The position numbers were made by a program, and so were the translations under genes. From JAJDZL01 sp965220665 (GTDB taxonomy: Bacteria; Pseudomonadota; Gammaproteobacteria; Arenicellales; JAJDZL01), in the NCBI GenBank assembly GCA_965220665.1, contig CBDCQQ010000005.1, positions 372,001 through 436,000 on the forward strand: a DNA stretch of 64,000 nucleotides, written 5' to 3'. Numbering within the stretch: the stretch's first letter is position 1; every line of letters starts with the position of its first letter. This document shows, in pieces, positions 18,187 to 26,952 of the stretch. Below the pieces are notes generated by a model. It had not been told where the DNA came from, searched no databases, and saw nothing but the letters and a program-made list of their open reading frames with translations.

Positions 18187-19253
18187 TCAAACGATTTTCT
18201 GGGATCGAATGCGTCGCGAATGGCTTCGCCGATAAACATCAGCAGGCTAAGCATAATCAATATGACAAAAAATCCGGTCAAGCCTAACCATGGTGCCTGC
18301 AGGTTTGCTTTACCCTGTGCCAGCAATTCGCCTAATGAAGCTGAACCCGGCGGTAGGCCTATTCCGAGAAAGTCTAATGAAGTGAGCACTGTCACTGAAC
18401 CCGCCAATGTGAACGGCATGAATGTAATCGTGGCTACCAAAGCATTCGGCAACACATGTTTGAACATGATTCGTGTGTTCGAGACACCTAATGCGCGTGC
18501 CGCAGTGATGTAGTCGAAATTCCGAGCTCTCAAAAATTCTGCTCGAACGACACCAACAAATCCCATCCAGGAGAATAGCAGCAGTAGTCCCAGTAACCAC
18601 CAAAAGTTCGGCTCTACCACGCTCGCCAGGATGATCAGCAGATACAGTGTTGGTAATCCAGCCCACACTTCAATGAAACGCTGAAAAAGCAGATCGGCCC
18701 ACCCGCCGAAAAAGCCCTGAACCGCACCGGCGGCTACTCCAATGATGGCACTGATCACTGTCAGTGTGAATCCGAACAGCACTGATATTCGAAATCCATA
18801 CAGCAGCCTTGCTACGACATCCCGTGCCTGATCATCCGTACCAAGCCAATGCTCACCATCCGGTGGTGATGGCGCCGGCGATGGCAAGTCCCAGGCGACC
18901 GTTCGGTGATTGTAAGAAACGAGTGGCCACAGCATCCAACCATCCTCTTCGATCAGTTCACCGACGTATGGATCCTTATAGTCCGCTTCAGTAGAAAATT
19001 CACCGCCAAATACCGTTTCCGGATACGACTGAAGAATGGGGTAATAGAACTCACCTGCATAGCTAATCAGATAGGGCTTGTCGTTGGCAACGAATTCAGA
19101 AAATAGCGAAATGACAAACAGAAAAATGAAAATCCACAAAGACCAGTAACCTCGCCGATTCGCGCGGAAACTGTCAATTCGCCGACGAGTTAGAGGCGAA
19201 ACTTCCATTCCCAGAAATCTGGATGATTGCAACGAATCCTGCAGTTCTGCCAT
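18183..19253 (-). CDS. yejE: Peptide ABC transporter permease (YejE type)
   Basis: Inner-membrane permease of the Yej importer. ATG at 19253 is preferred, giving about 356 residues and placing the start next to the yejB stop; a TTG further upstream at 19295 would overlap yejB by 41 bases. After a cytoplasmic start, one membrane helix (YWSLWIFIFLFVISLF) precedes a periplasmic stretch with ENGWxLWP-like features, including HWLGTDDQARDVVARL, then five helices of the BPD_transp_1 domain. The EAA loop is ARNFDYITAARALGVSNTRI. These are the marks of the OppC/YejE family. Confidence 0.92.
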   Translation of the reverse strand: MAELQDSLQSSRFLGMEVSPLTRRRIDSFRANRRGYWSLWIFIFLFVISLFSEFVANDKPYLISYAGEFYYPILQSYPETVFGGEFSTEADYKDPYVGELIEEDGWMLWPLVSYNHRTVAWDLPSPAPSPPDGEHWLGTDDQARDVVARLLYGFRISVLFGFTLTVISAIIGVAAGAVQGFFGGWADLLFQRFIEVWAGLPTLYLLIILASVVEPNFWWLLGLLLLFSWMGFVGVVRAEFLRARNFDYITAARALGVSNTRIMFKHVLPNALVATITFMPFTLAGSVTVLTSLDFLGIGLPPGSASLGELLAQGKANLQAPWLGLTGFFVILIMLSLLMFIGEAIRDAFDPRKSFE

Positions 19254-19254
19254 A

Positions 19255-20373
19255 CTACGTTTCCCGGGATTCGAAGTCAATGCGAGGATCAACAATTGTG
19301 TACATCAAATCACCAAGCAAGTTCATCAGCAGACCCAGCAGCGAAAAAAAGTACAGTGTTGCAAACATGACCGGATAATCCCTGTTGAATGCAGCCTCAA
19401 AACCCAGCAACCCTAATCCGTCAAGCGAGAAAATGATTTCGATCAGGAGCGATCCAGTAAACAGTATCCCGACAAATGCGCCAGGAAATCCGGCTATTAC
19501 AATAAGCATGGCATTGCGAAACACGTGACCGTAAAGCACTCGCCGCTCGGGAAGCCCCTTCGATCGTGCAGTCAATACATACTGCTGATTGATCTGATCA
19601 AGAAAGGAGTTCTTTGTCAGCATTGCGAGGCCGGCAAACCCGCCAATAACCATGGCAATGACAGGTAGTGTAATGTGCCAGAAATAGTCAAGAATTCTGT
19701 CGAACCAGGACAGCTCAGCCCAATTGTCGGATGTCAATCCGGATAATGGAAACCAATCCAGATAACTTCCACCGGCAAAAATGACCAAAAGAAATACTGC
19801 AAACAAAAATCCGGGAATCGCGGTTCCGATTATCAGAACCACAGTCGTCCAGCCATCGAATGGTGTACCATCCCGAGTGGCCTTGATGACACCCAAGGGA
19901 ATTGAGATCAGGTAAACCAAAAACGTTGTCCAAAGCCCCAGCGAGATGGATACCGGCATCTTGTCCAGCACCAGATCGGTTACACTTTGATCTCGGAAAA
20001 AGCTTTCTCCAAAATCGAAAAACAGGTAGTTTTTCATGGTCTGGAAAAAACGTACGTGCAATGGTTTGTCGAACCCAAAGCGCTGCTCCAGTTCCTCAAT
20101 AAACTCCGGATCCAATCCTTGCGCGCCGCGATATTTGCTAGAAATCGCACCGGTATCGACGCCCAACTGTTGGTCGCTAAGCTGATCGATAACCTCACCA
20201 GTCCCCGTTCGGGTGACTCGCTCAGTAATGTCACCCCCTACTCCGCTCAATGTTGCAATCACCTGCTCCACAGGCCCACCTGGAGCCACATGAATGACTA
20301 CAAAATTGATCACCATGATCGCGAAAAGCGTGGGGATCATCAGTAACAACCGACGTATGATGTAGGTGGTCAT
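19255..20373 (-). CDS. yejB: Peptide ABC transporter permease (YejB type)
   Basis: Inner-membrane permease, partner of YejE. The 372-residue protein begins MTTYIIRRLLLMIPTLFAIM, the typical OppB/YejB first helix. An insert of about 70 residues before the FDKPLHVRFF segment distinguishes YejB from OppB. The EAA loop is near ARSKGLPERRVLYGHVFRNA. The C-terminus DPRIDFE is canonical. It lies 80 bp after yejA and two bases before yejE. Confidence 0.93.
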   Translation of the reverse strand: MTTYIIRRLLLMIPTLFAIMVINFVVIHVAPGGPVEQVIATLSGVGGDITERVTRTGTGEVIDQLSDQQLGVDTGAISSKYRGAQGLDPEFIEELEQRFGFDKPLHVRFFQTMKNYLFFDFGESFFRDQSVTDLVLDKMPVSISLGLWTTFLVYLISIPLGVIKATRDGTPFDGWTTVVLIIGTAIPGFLFAVFLLVIFAGGSYLDWFPLSGLTSDNWAELSWFDRILDYFWHITLPVIAMVIGGFAGLAMLTKNSFLDQINQQYVLTARSKGLPERRVLYGHVFRNAMLIVIAGFPGAFVGILFTGSLLIEIIFSLDGLGLLGFEAAFNRDYPVMFATLYFFSLLGLLMNLLGDLMYTIVDPRIDFESRET

Positions 20374-20453
20374 GACTACTGCTTCATCAGGTTCGCTGCA
20401 TCCGATTCATCAAAAGAACAACACTAAACCGCATGCGCTGAGTTGCATTTGGT

Positions 20454-22316
20454 CTAACTGTCAGAGGCTCCCGACAGGTTGGCTTCGAGAACATTAGCTT
20501 TGTCTTCGTCAAACCACCAGCGAGCAGGCATCGCCCCGGATTTGGTTGGTGTGTCTGGGCGCGAAAACTTGTCCCAGTACAGAATTCTGTCACTTCGAAT
20601 GTGCCAGTTTGGAATAACGTAATATCCTGCTCGCAGTACTCTATCGAGTACCCGCGTCCGCGCAATTAATGATTCTCGATCAGGTGCCTGAATAATCAAT
20701 TCGATTATCTCATCGATTACCGGATCTTTAATGCCTGCAAAATTCCTGCTACCGGGCACATCCGCAGTATATGAGCCCCAAAAAGAGCGTTGCTCGTTGC
20801 CCGGAGAGTCTGACTGGCCCCAGCCGCTGATAATCATATCGAAGTCAAAGGCCCTGATTCGGTTGATATATTGGCTCTGATCGACCAAACGCACCTTGGC
20901 ATCAATTCCGAGCCGTGACAGATTACGGGTAAACGGTAGAACAATCCGTTCAAATGCCTGGCTTACGAGCAGAATTTCAAACTTCATCTGTTCTCCAGTC
21001 TCACTGTTCACCAGCTTCAGGTCCTCAACGGTCCATCCTGCGTCAGCCAACAGGTTCAAAGCGGTACGCAAATTGCGGCGGGCATGTCCACTTCCATCGG
21101 TTGAAGGTGGACGATAAGGCTCATCAAAGACTTCGTGGGGCAGCCTATCCTGATATTTGCTGAGAATTTCGAGTTCTTCTCCCTCAGGGACTCCCGTTGC
21201 CGCCAACTCGGAATTTGAAAAATAACTCTCCGTCCGGGTGTACTGACTGTAAAACAGCTGCTTATTGGTCCATTCAAAATCAAATGCATATCCAAGAGCT
21301 TTGCGGACCCTTGGATCGGAAAATTTAGGAAGTCGTGTATTGAAAATAAATGCCTGCATCCCCGTAGGTAAACGGTGTCGAATCGACTCTTTCTTCAGGA
21401 ACCCTTTCTCAACTGAAGGAACGTTGTAATCCGATGCCCATGCTTTTGCCTGGTTTTCACTCCGAAAATCAATATCTTGTGCTTTCAATGCCAATCGAAT
21501 TGCAGTATCGTCCAGATAAAAATCAATGCGCTCGATATCGAAGTTGTACAAACCGCGATTTACAGGCAGATCAGCGCCCCAATAGCCCTCAACCCGTTCG
21601 TAAACCACAAAACGTCCAGCTTCAAAGTCCTTAACACGGTAAGGTCCGCTGCCGAGCGGTGGCTCCAACGTCGTGCTTGCAAAGTCCCTAGATTCCCAAT
21701 AGTGTTTTGGCAAAATTGGCATTTGTCCAACAATCAGGGGCATTTCCCGATTTTCTTCTTCGTCAAAAGTGAATTTAACGCGTCGGTCAGCCAGTTTTTC
21801 CACCTTGGCCACGCTGGCGTAATACCGACGGAAAAAATCCCTGCCTTGAGTTGTCAACGTCTCGAAAGACCAAACGACATCATCTGCAGTAATTGGCTCA
21901 TCATCATGCCAACGGGCTTCTGGCCGGATGTTGAAAATTACCCAGGAACGGTCCTCTGGAACCTCCAACGACTCTGCGATCAAACCATACTCGGAAAATG
22001 CTTCATCATCACTGGTGGTCAGTAAAGTTTCAATTGATCGCGTGGACACTGCGTTACCCTTGGGTATATGTCCATGGAAGCTGTCAAACGTACCTCGTGC
22101 AGCGGTTCGAAGCATGCCACCTTTCGGGGCATTGGGGTTCACATAATCAAAGTGCTGAAAATCGGGGCCGTATTTCAACTCACCGTGCATCGCAAGTCCG
22201 TGTACCGGCTGTGGCGACTCGGCATAAACCACCCAACTTGCAATGATGAGAAGCGCAGCCAGACTATTGGCGAGTAAAGTTCTGCAAGATGGCAGTGGGA
22301 GTCTAGGTTTAACCAT
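20454..22316 (-). CDS. yejA: Peptide ABC transporter substrate-binding protein (YejA type)
   Basis: Periplasmic SBP_bac_5 protein of 620 residues that captures peptides for YejBEF. A signal peptide is visible (basic start, then LLANSLAALLIIASWVVYA, cleaved near residue 33). The mature protein opens with HGLAMHGELKYGPDFQHFDY, and NPNAPKGGMLR is a YejA hallmark. The motif RPEARWHDDEPITADDVVWS is typical for the family. It is the first gene of yejABEF, with 270 bp of noncoding DNA upstream that should hold the promoter. Confidence 0.93.
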   Translation of the reverse strand: MVKPRLPLPSCRTLLANSLAALLIIASWVVYAESPQPVHGLAMHGELKYGPDFQHFDYVNPNAPKGGMLRTAARGTFDSFHGHIPKGNAVSTRSIETLLTTSDDEAFSEYGLIAESLEVPEDRSWVIFNIRPEARWHDDEPITADDVVWSFETLTTQGRDFFRRYYASVAKVEKLADRRVKFTFDEEENREMPLIVGQMPILPKHYWESRDFASTTLEPPLGSGPYRVKDFEAGRFVVYERVEGYWGADLPVNRGLYNFDIERIDFYLDDTAIRLALKAQDIDFRSENQAKAWASDYNVPSVEKGFLKKESIRHRLPTGMQAFIFNTRLPKFSDPRVRKALGYAFDFEWTNKQLFYSQYTRTESYFSNSELAATGVPEGEELEILSKYQDRLPHEVFDEPYRPPSTDGSGHARRNLRTALNLLADAGWTVEDLKLVNSETGEQMKFEILLVSQAFERIVLPFTRNLSRLGIDAKVRLVDQSQYINRIRAFDFDMIISGWGQSDSPGNEQRSFWGSYTADVPGSRNFAGIKDPVIDEIIELIIQAPDRESLIARTRVLDRVLRAGYYVIPNWHIRSDRILYWDKFSRPDTPTKSGAMPARWWFDEDKANVLEANLSGASDS

Positions 22317-22500
22317 GCAATTCTCCAGTGACCGAAATTAGAACAGGTGAGGTTTGATGTTGAAATTCTAACATTGCACAGATTTAATCGCATTAATTTT
22401 TGTTCATGTTGAATTCTTGGTAAATGATAGTGGTAATTCAAGCCGTTCCCATTCTAGCGAATGTCAATGTGGAACTAAGGATTGTAATGGAGAGTCTAGG

Positions 22501-22584
22501 TCACTCCACTGGCACACGATTGAGTGCTTCTTGCAGAGGATGTCTCAGACGATGAGATACTCCCTGATCGAGAAGTACCTTCAT
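22501..22584 (-). pseudogene. Truncated DUF5615 (PIN-like) partner of a DUF433 gene
   Basis: Starting with ATG six bases after the DUF433 stop, 27 codons read MKVLLDQGVSHRLRHPLQEA and end in TGA. The start matches the first strand and acidic residue of DUF5615 PIN-like proteins (compare MKFLLDVCAASRTI in the intact copy at 54844-55218). The remaining two thirds of the domain are absent, so this toxin-like partner appears dead. The match is short and is judged by eye. Confidence 0.5.
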
Positions 22585-22590
22585 ACGCAG

Positions 22591-22875
22591 TCAGGCACTA
22601 ACGTCCGGTCGCTGATCATCTGGCAAAGAAGCAGGACTGGCACAAATAGAACTGCCGGCATAGCGTAGCACTGTAACAACAGCTTCCCGATCAATCTGAA
22701 ATTCGCGGACGAATTCGTCAAGTGATACTCCGTCTGCAAGCCAATCAAACAACTGCTGGACAGGAAGACGACTGCCGCGGAAGCAGGGAGTGCCACTCAT
22801 CCGTACAGGATCCACCCAAACCGCCTGATCAAGTGTCATCAACCTGTCAGGTTCCGATTTGGCAATAGTTTTCAT
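22591..22875 (-). CDS. DUF433-domain protein (antitoxin-like)
   Basis: A 94-residue DUF433 protein. DUF433 is a winged-helix-like domain usually encoded just before a DUF5615 PIN-like protein and considered antitoxin-like. Family marks are VDPVRMSGTPCFRGSRLPVQ (the GxPxxxGTRxxV core), the LADGVSLDEFVREF segment, and the final FQIDREAVVTVLRYA helix. ATG at 22875. Its usual partner is reduced to a 27-codon fragment immediately downstream, so the protein is effectively orphaned. Confidence 0.8.
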   Translation of the reverse strand: MKTIAKSEPDRLMTLDQAVWVDPVRMSGTPCFRGSRLPVQQLFDWLADGVSLDEFVREFQIDREAVVTVLRYAGSSICASPASLPDDQRPDVSA

Positions 22876-23219
22876 TTTGACGCTCCGATAGTCAAGCCAG
22901 CATAGTAATCTGCCAACGATAGATTATAGGATTTGGTTTGGATGCGCACCTTGTATGCGCCAGGATAATCCCAATTTACTGTATTCGATTTTGGGGTGTG
23001 GCATCATCAATGATGATGAAACCAGATTTCATTGGCTTCGGAGGGCACTAAAGGAAATTATTCGAACCTCTGCGAAACTCTACTTCAAAACACGAAGTCT
23101 AATTGCAACAGAAAATTTGAAGGCCAGCCGCTCACCCCTTGCAATTGAAGGAATGTCAGATTTTACCACCACGATTGAGCGACAATTTCTATCGAATTGA
23201 ATTTTATGTTTTAGCTGTT
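22876..23219. other. Intergenic, no gene recognised
   Basis: About 340 bp between the PIN toxin gene and the DUF433 gene. An 81-codon open frame on the plus strand has no recognisable features. The part next to 22876 must contain the DUF433 promoter. Confidence 0.5.
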
Positions 23220-23630
23220 TTAAGTGAGTTTCTTCGCCGCATCACGAGCGTTCATAACCGGTATTCCCTGAACCTCGCCGAGTACAAGCATGTGTTTTTT
23301 GTCACCAGACACGATCATATCAACATTTCCAGCTATAGCAGCAGCCACAATTGGATTGTCATCAGGGTCGGAAGATATTTCTACTTCCGGAACATCAGCA
23401 AGTATATGAGCATATCCGTCAATGTGTTGAAGCATTGTGGCCACTTCCTCGGCACGTATAAACCTTTTCAGTTTAGGTCGTGCCAATACGCGCCTGAGTT
23501 CAGCAATCTGCACATTTGTGGTTACAACTTCTATCTCACCGTTCAACCACGCTTGATACAAACTGTCAGGCGAAGTTCCCATAGTGATTAAGGCACTGAT
23601 GAGGATGTTCGTATCAAGAACGAGTCTCAC
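23220..23630 (-). CDS. PIN-domain toxin of a type II toxin-antitoxin pair
   Basis: Predicted ribonuclease of the PIN family (putative toxin, TIGR00305/COG1569-like), about 136 residues from GTG at 23630. The first acidic residue is in VRLVLDTNILISALI; further acidic residues appear in VATMLQHIDGYAH, and DPDDNPIVAAAIAGNVDMIVSGD carries the conserved D..D pair of the metal site. A longer frame from TTG at 23654 exists, but the family normally starts at this DTN strand. It overlaps the antitoxin gene by 17 bases, typical of translational coupling. Confidence 0.82.
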   Translation of the reverse strand: MRLVLDTNILISALITMGTSPDSLYQAWLNGEIEVVTTNVQIAELRRVLARPKLKRFIRAEEVATMLQHIDGYAHILADVPEVEISSDPDDNPIVAAAIAGNVDMIVSGDKKHMLVLGEVQGIPVMNARDAAKKLT

Positions 23631-23850
23631 TGACGGTGCGAACCTCCTCGTCAATCAATGCCTGAATTTCGTTCTGATCAAAATTAGCATTTCTTTCTTT
23701 GATTTTTGAAACTGTTAATTCAAAAACCCGGCGGCGCACAGCGGCATTAACAAATTCGGACAGATTCTGAGCACCTTCACCATTGCGATCAAGAAAGTCC
23801 CGGACTGCACGATCAGTCGTTTCTGGTATCGTTATTTCCCATATAGTCAT
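23614..23850 (-). CDS. Ribbon-helix-helix-type antitoxin
   Basis: About 78 residues from ATG at 23850 (a TTG six codons upstream is possible). The N-terminus MTIWEITIPETTDRAVRDFL is a beta strand followed by a helix, and LSEFVNAAVRRRVFELTV the second helix, as in CopG/RHH DNA-binding antitoxins. The C-terminal part (ALIDEEVRTVSE) would wrap the toxin. Its stop overlaps the PIN gene start. Autoregulation of the pair is expected but I found no clear operator. Confidence 0.72.
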   Translation of the reverse strand: MTIWEITIPETTDRAVRDFLDRNGEGAQNLSEFVNAAVRRRVFELTVSKIKERNANFDQNEIQALIDEEVRTVSETRS

Positions 23851-23868
23851 GGCAAAAAAAATAATCAA

Positions 23869-24513
23869 TGACGAGCAAGTGGGTTCGTTTTGACTACTTG
23901 CTACAGATAAATATTGGTCTGGTTGGATGCAGCAAAATTCTAAAAGTTACAGGAACGATCAATCTACATCTGTAATTATTTTAACCCCAAATGTCTTCCT
24001 GTTCGAATTTGTGCCTTAGTTCACCTACACATTCGTTGGTCGCAAAAATTTGAACCATGGGTTATAGTCAATATCACACATTTACCTATGTAGCTTAACT
24101 TTCATGAAATTGATTAGCGGGCACGGTCGAATCGTATCCGAACCTTTGCAATCTTCAATTTTCTATTCAAAGTCCGACCGTCACAAAAGACAACACAGTA
24201 GTTCTATTGTTTGCTACCACATACTTGTCGATTGAGCACTAGATCGTTATCATCCATAGCACTAATGCCATCTTGGAACAGCTAACCCGTAATTCGCTTG
24301 CCGCCAATACATCTTACTCACCTTATTTCGACTATGGCGGGGTCATTTTGTTCTGACACAAATTTCTTTTGCCTCGATAAATTGGTTTGAAGCAACATAT
24401 AGCTTATGCAGTAGGAGATAGTATCTGGTGGGCCTGGTCTGAGTGTATTTGAACCCTGTCGACTATCCAATAACGCGTTAATTTAACCTCCACACCTCCC
24501 CAGGTTCCCAAAC
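23869..24513. other. Intergenic, no gene recognised
   Basis: About 645 bp without a convincing reading frame. On the minus strand near 24335-24357 there is TGTCAGAACAAAATGACCCC, which looks like an insertion-sequence terminal repeat (IS21-like), but no partner end was found. It otherwise shows nothing I can assign. Confidence 0.4.
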
Positions 24514-24817
24514 CTAATCGGAGTTTTTATTTGCAACGATTGATCTGACAGGCGGCAACATGAATTGACCCAATTGCTGTTGCAGCTGTTCTAGCGAATC
24601 AGGCACAGAGCCGTCTTCTGATTTCCGCAGAAATCCTTGCTACTGCGTGCGCTTCAGTGGATCGTCTGCGAACTCCCGTGGCAAAGCCAGCGGAATGTCT
24701 GTCGGTATCAGCATATTTCGTGAGTTGAAACGCCGCTCCGATTTAGAAACCGCTCATTCGCACAGTGAATCATTGTCGACTGGACATCTTTGCTGGAATC
24801 GTTAGCCAATCGAACTA

Positions 24818-26013
24818 GTGTGGTGTCCTAAATAATCTTTTAATTAATATTGGTAGCAAGAGCGTTTCGGCCTCTCGCTACTTTATCGGTGATCTGCTTT
24901 ACAGACTTCGTCCAGACCAACAGTCTGGGATTCTCATTGTAGGTGTCCAAGTAGTTTTTCAGGCACTCTTCCAAATGCGCAACTGAGGTGAACACCCCGC
25001 GACGGATCTGCTTTTCCGTCAGCTTCGAAAAAAACCGCTCAACCAAATTCAACCAAGAAGAACCCGTCGGTATGAAGTGCAGATAAACCCGCTTTTTCCT
25101 GTCAATCCATTGCAACACATCTTTGTGCTTATGAGTGCTGTAATTGTCCAGGATGATATGAATCTCAAGCCCCTTGTCGACTGTCTTTTCCACCGCCTTG
25201 AAAAACTTCAACACCTCCTGATGGCGATGCCGGCGATAGCATTGCCCGATCACTTCCCCCGATGCGATGTTCAGTGCCGCAAACAACGACGTCGTTCCAT
25301 GACGCTTGTAATCATGGGTCACGGTGCCGCAACGCCCCTTTTTCAGTGGCAGTCCCGGCTGCGTCCTATCCAGCGCCTGAATCGAGCTTTTCCCGTCAAA
25401 ACTGAACACCACCGCATTGTCCGGCGGATCCAGATACAAACCCACCACATCCACCAGCTTGTGTTCAAACTGTGGATCGTTGCTGAGCTTGAACGTCTTG
25501 ATCAAATGCGGCTTCAAGCCATTGGCAAGCCACACCCGGTTGACAAAACTGTGAGTGGTCCCCATGGCTCTTGCCATGGAGCGGCAGGACCAGTGCGTCG
25601 CATCAGAAGGAGTGCTCTGGGTGGTCGCAGCAATGATCCTGGTGCGCAATTCATCCTGCGCCTGGGTGTTTTTTCCGCCATGATTGCCGCCCCGAGGACG
25701 TTCTTTCCTGATGCCCTCCATCCTTTCCTCGGCAAATCGATTGCGCCACTGACTGACGGTGGGTTGGGATAGTCCCAGCTCAGCAGCAATCTGTTTGTTG
25801 GTTTTCCCCTCCGATGACAAAAGCACAATACGAACGCGCTGATGAAATCCGACTGAAATACTGCGCGACGAGCAAAGACGCTTTAATTCCCTGCACTCTT
25901 GTTCCGATAGTTCGATGACTGACGCGACACGCATACATCCGCCTCCAAGTTGGTGTATGCTAATTGTACTACAGATGATGCTTATAATTAATGTTATATT
26001 TAGGACACTACAC
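24818..26013 (-). mobile_element. IS630-family insertion sequence with intact transposase
   Basis: A 1,196-bp element with terminal inverted repeats GTGTGGTGTCCTAAATA (left) and GTGTAGTGTCCTAAATA (right, read inward), 16 of 17 identical. Both ends abut a TA dinucleotide (24816-24817 and 26014-26015), the target duplication expected for IS630/Tc1-mariner elements. Removing it with one TA restores the frame of the interrupted abiEii gene. One full-length transposase is encoded. Confidence 0.9.
24840..25934 (-). CDS. IS630-family transposase
   Basis: A 364-residue DDE transposase. The N-terminal helix-turn-helix (GKTNKQIAAELGLSQPTVSQ, about residues 50-70) binds the terminal repeats. The catalytic residues are recognisable: D in VVFSFDGKSSIQALDRTQ, D in IHIILDNYSTHKHKDV, and E in SWLNLVERFFSKLTEKQ. 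The length and absence of a frameshift suggest it is active or recently active. It fills nearly the whole element. A long frame on the opposite strand is a shadow. Confidence 0.92.
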   Translation of the reverse strand: MRVASVIELSEQECRELKRLCSSRSISVGFHQRVRIVLLSSEGKTNKQIAAELGLSQPTVSQWRNRFAEERMEGIRKERPRGGNHGGKNTQAQDELRTRIIAATTQSTPSDATHWSCRSMARAMGTTHSFVNRVWLANGLKPHLIKTFKLSNDPQFEHKLVDVVGLYLDPPDNAVVFSFDGKSSIQALDRTQPGLPLKKGRCGTVTHDYKRHGTTSLFAALNIASGEVIGQCYRRHRHQEVLKFFKAVEKTVDKGLEIHIILDNYSTHKHKDVLQWIDRKKRVYLHFIPTGSSWLNLVERFFSKLTEKQIRRGVFTSVAHLEECLKNYLDTYNENPRLLVWTKSVKQITDKVARGRNALATNIN

Positions 26014-26060
26014 TAGTTGGTTCCTAACAACCCACTCACTATCGTTCTTGTTTGAACCTT

Positions 26061-26666
26061 TCATACGATGGCTTCGAAATACGGTCTCATAACACTGGCT
26101 ACCCGATTGATTTCCGCGAACCGCCAGATTTCGTCGACAGTGGCTTGTTTACGAGATAGACATTCCTTCAGTGCTTCAATCGCAACATCAGTCCCCACCT
26201 TGTTTCGATGCTTGAAACAATCGGCAACCGTTTTGGCTGGAATTGTAATTGGCACCGATACCCCTTCGATCCTATGGCGCTCCAAACCTGCCGAAAGTGA
26301 TTCAGAACTGGAACGAATGACCCGCAACGACACGGGTGAACTCAGAGGAGTCCATCTGCCATGTTCAATAAACACCCAAACCTGGTGTGGCAGTTGAGTG
26401 GTCAACACGTGGAACTGGAGTGCTGACAGAAGGCAGATTACACCGTGTGGAATCACTTTCGACACCATTGCCAGACTGTGTGAAGCGGTAATTTCTGCTT
26501 CTGTGTATTGATAGATACCGCGTCCTATTCGCAATATCACGCCCTCATCCTGAAGCCGCCGCAGATACGTATGCGGCACACCTGCAGCATAAAAGTCTTT
26601 AGCCCGCAGTATCTCACCGCTACGAACTAATTCCAAAGCCCGATCTCGCAATGCATCTCGTTTCAA
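26061..26666 (-). CDS. abiEi: AbiEi-type antitoxin
   Basis: Antitoxin and autorepressor of the AbiE abortive-infection/toxin-antitoxin system. The 201 residues show the N-terminal winged helix (ALELVRSGEILRAKDFYAAG...TYLRRLQDEGVILRIGRGIYQY, about 8-55) and the C-terminal domain with SHSLAMVSKVIPHGVICLLSAL and the TIPAKTVADCFKHRNKVGTDVAIEAL segment, both conserved in AbiEi. TTG at 26666 is the only usable start. The toxin gene that overlaps its stop is destroyed, so this is an orphan antitoxin. An inverted repeat lies 20-47 bp upstream. Confidence 0.88.
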   Translation of the reverse strand: MKRDALRDRALELVRSGEILRAKDFYAAGVPHTYLRRLQDEGVILRIGRGIYQYTEAEITASHSLAMVSKVIPHGVICLLSALQFHVLTTQLPHQVWVFIEHGRWTPLSSPVSLRVIRSSSESLSAGLERHRIEGVSVPITIPAKTVADCFKHRNKVGTDVAIEALKECLSRKQATVDEIWRFAEINRVASVMRPYFEAIV

Positions 26667-26685
26667 AAGACTTGATGTTCTTTCT

Positions 26686-26713
26686 ACTATATATTAGTTA
26701 TCTATTATATAGT
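26686..26713. promoter_or_regulatory. Candidate AbiEi operator (inverted repeat)
   Basis: ACTATATA and TATATAGT are perfect inverted repeats separated by 12 bp, located 20 bp upstream of the abiEi start. Characterised AbiEi proteins repress their own operon through inverted repeats, so this is a likely site; the assignment is inference. Confidence 0.45.
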
Positions 26714-26952
26714 ATTCCTAACATATCAGGAAACTTCAAGTGATCAGAATCCAGAAATCAAAAATACGACGGATGATTGAATAGTTGACTCTTCAATTAG
26801 TAGCAAACTTGAAGAACTGGTGGGTACGGTCGCAACATATCAGAACCTCTACAATCCTCAAATTTAAATTCGAAATTCGCCTGCTTCTAAAGGCATAGGG
26901 GTTCCTGTTTGAGATTACAAGTATTTTGAATCGCTAGGGGTGTGTCTCACTT

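Larger units (their letters stand above)
24514..26064 (-). pseudogene. abiEii: AbiEii-type nucleotidyltransferase toxin, broken by IS630 insertion, internal deletion and nonsense codon
   Basis: The start ATG at 26064 overlaps the abiEi stop as ATGA. Reading through with the IS (24818-26013) and one TA copy removed stays in frame and gives QLVRLANDSS, a DVQ segment and HCANERFLNRSG, matching the AbiEii N-terminus (RLLNLAR...DFQ...YA.ERFLYR). Beyond about 24725, in another frame, the C-terminal end of the family appears: LIPTDIPLALPREFADD, PLKRTQ, a TAG where Trp is expected, then QGFLRKSED and FMLPPV, ending in TAG at 24516-24514. The central two thirds, including the GSx10DxD nucleotidyltransferase core, is missing. 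So at least three independent lesions are present. Confidence 0.8.

Noticed and set aside
22955..23200. 81-codon frame in the gap upstream of the DUF433 gene
   Set aside because: No features, and it would overlap the expected promoter region of the divergent reading.
24335..24357. IS21-like terminal sequence on the minus strand
   Set aside because: No second end, transposase or target duplication was found, so it was not called as an element.
25077..25772. 231-codon open frame on the plus strand inside the IS630 element
   Set aside because: It is the antisense shadow of a clear DDE transposase and has no family features.
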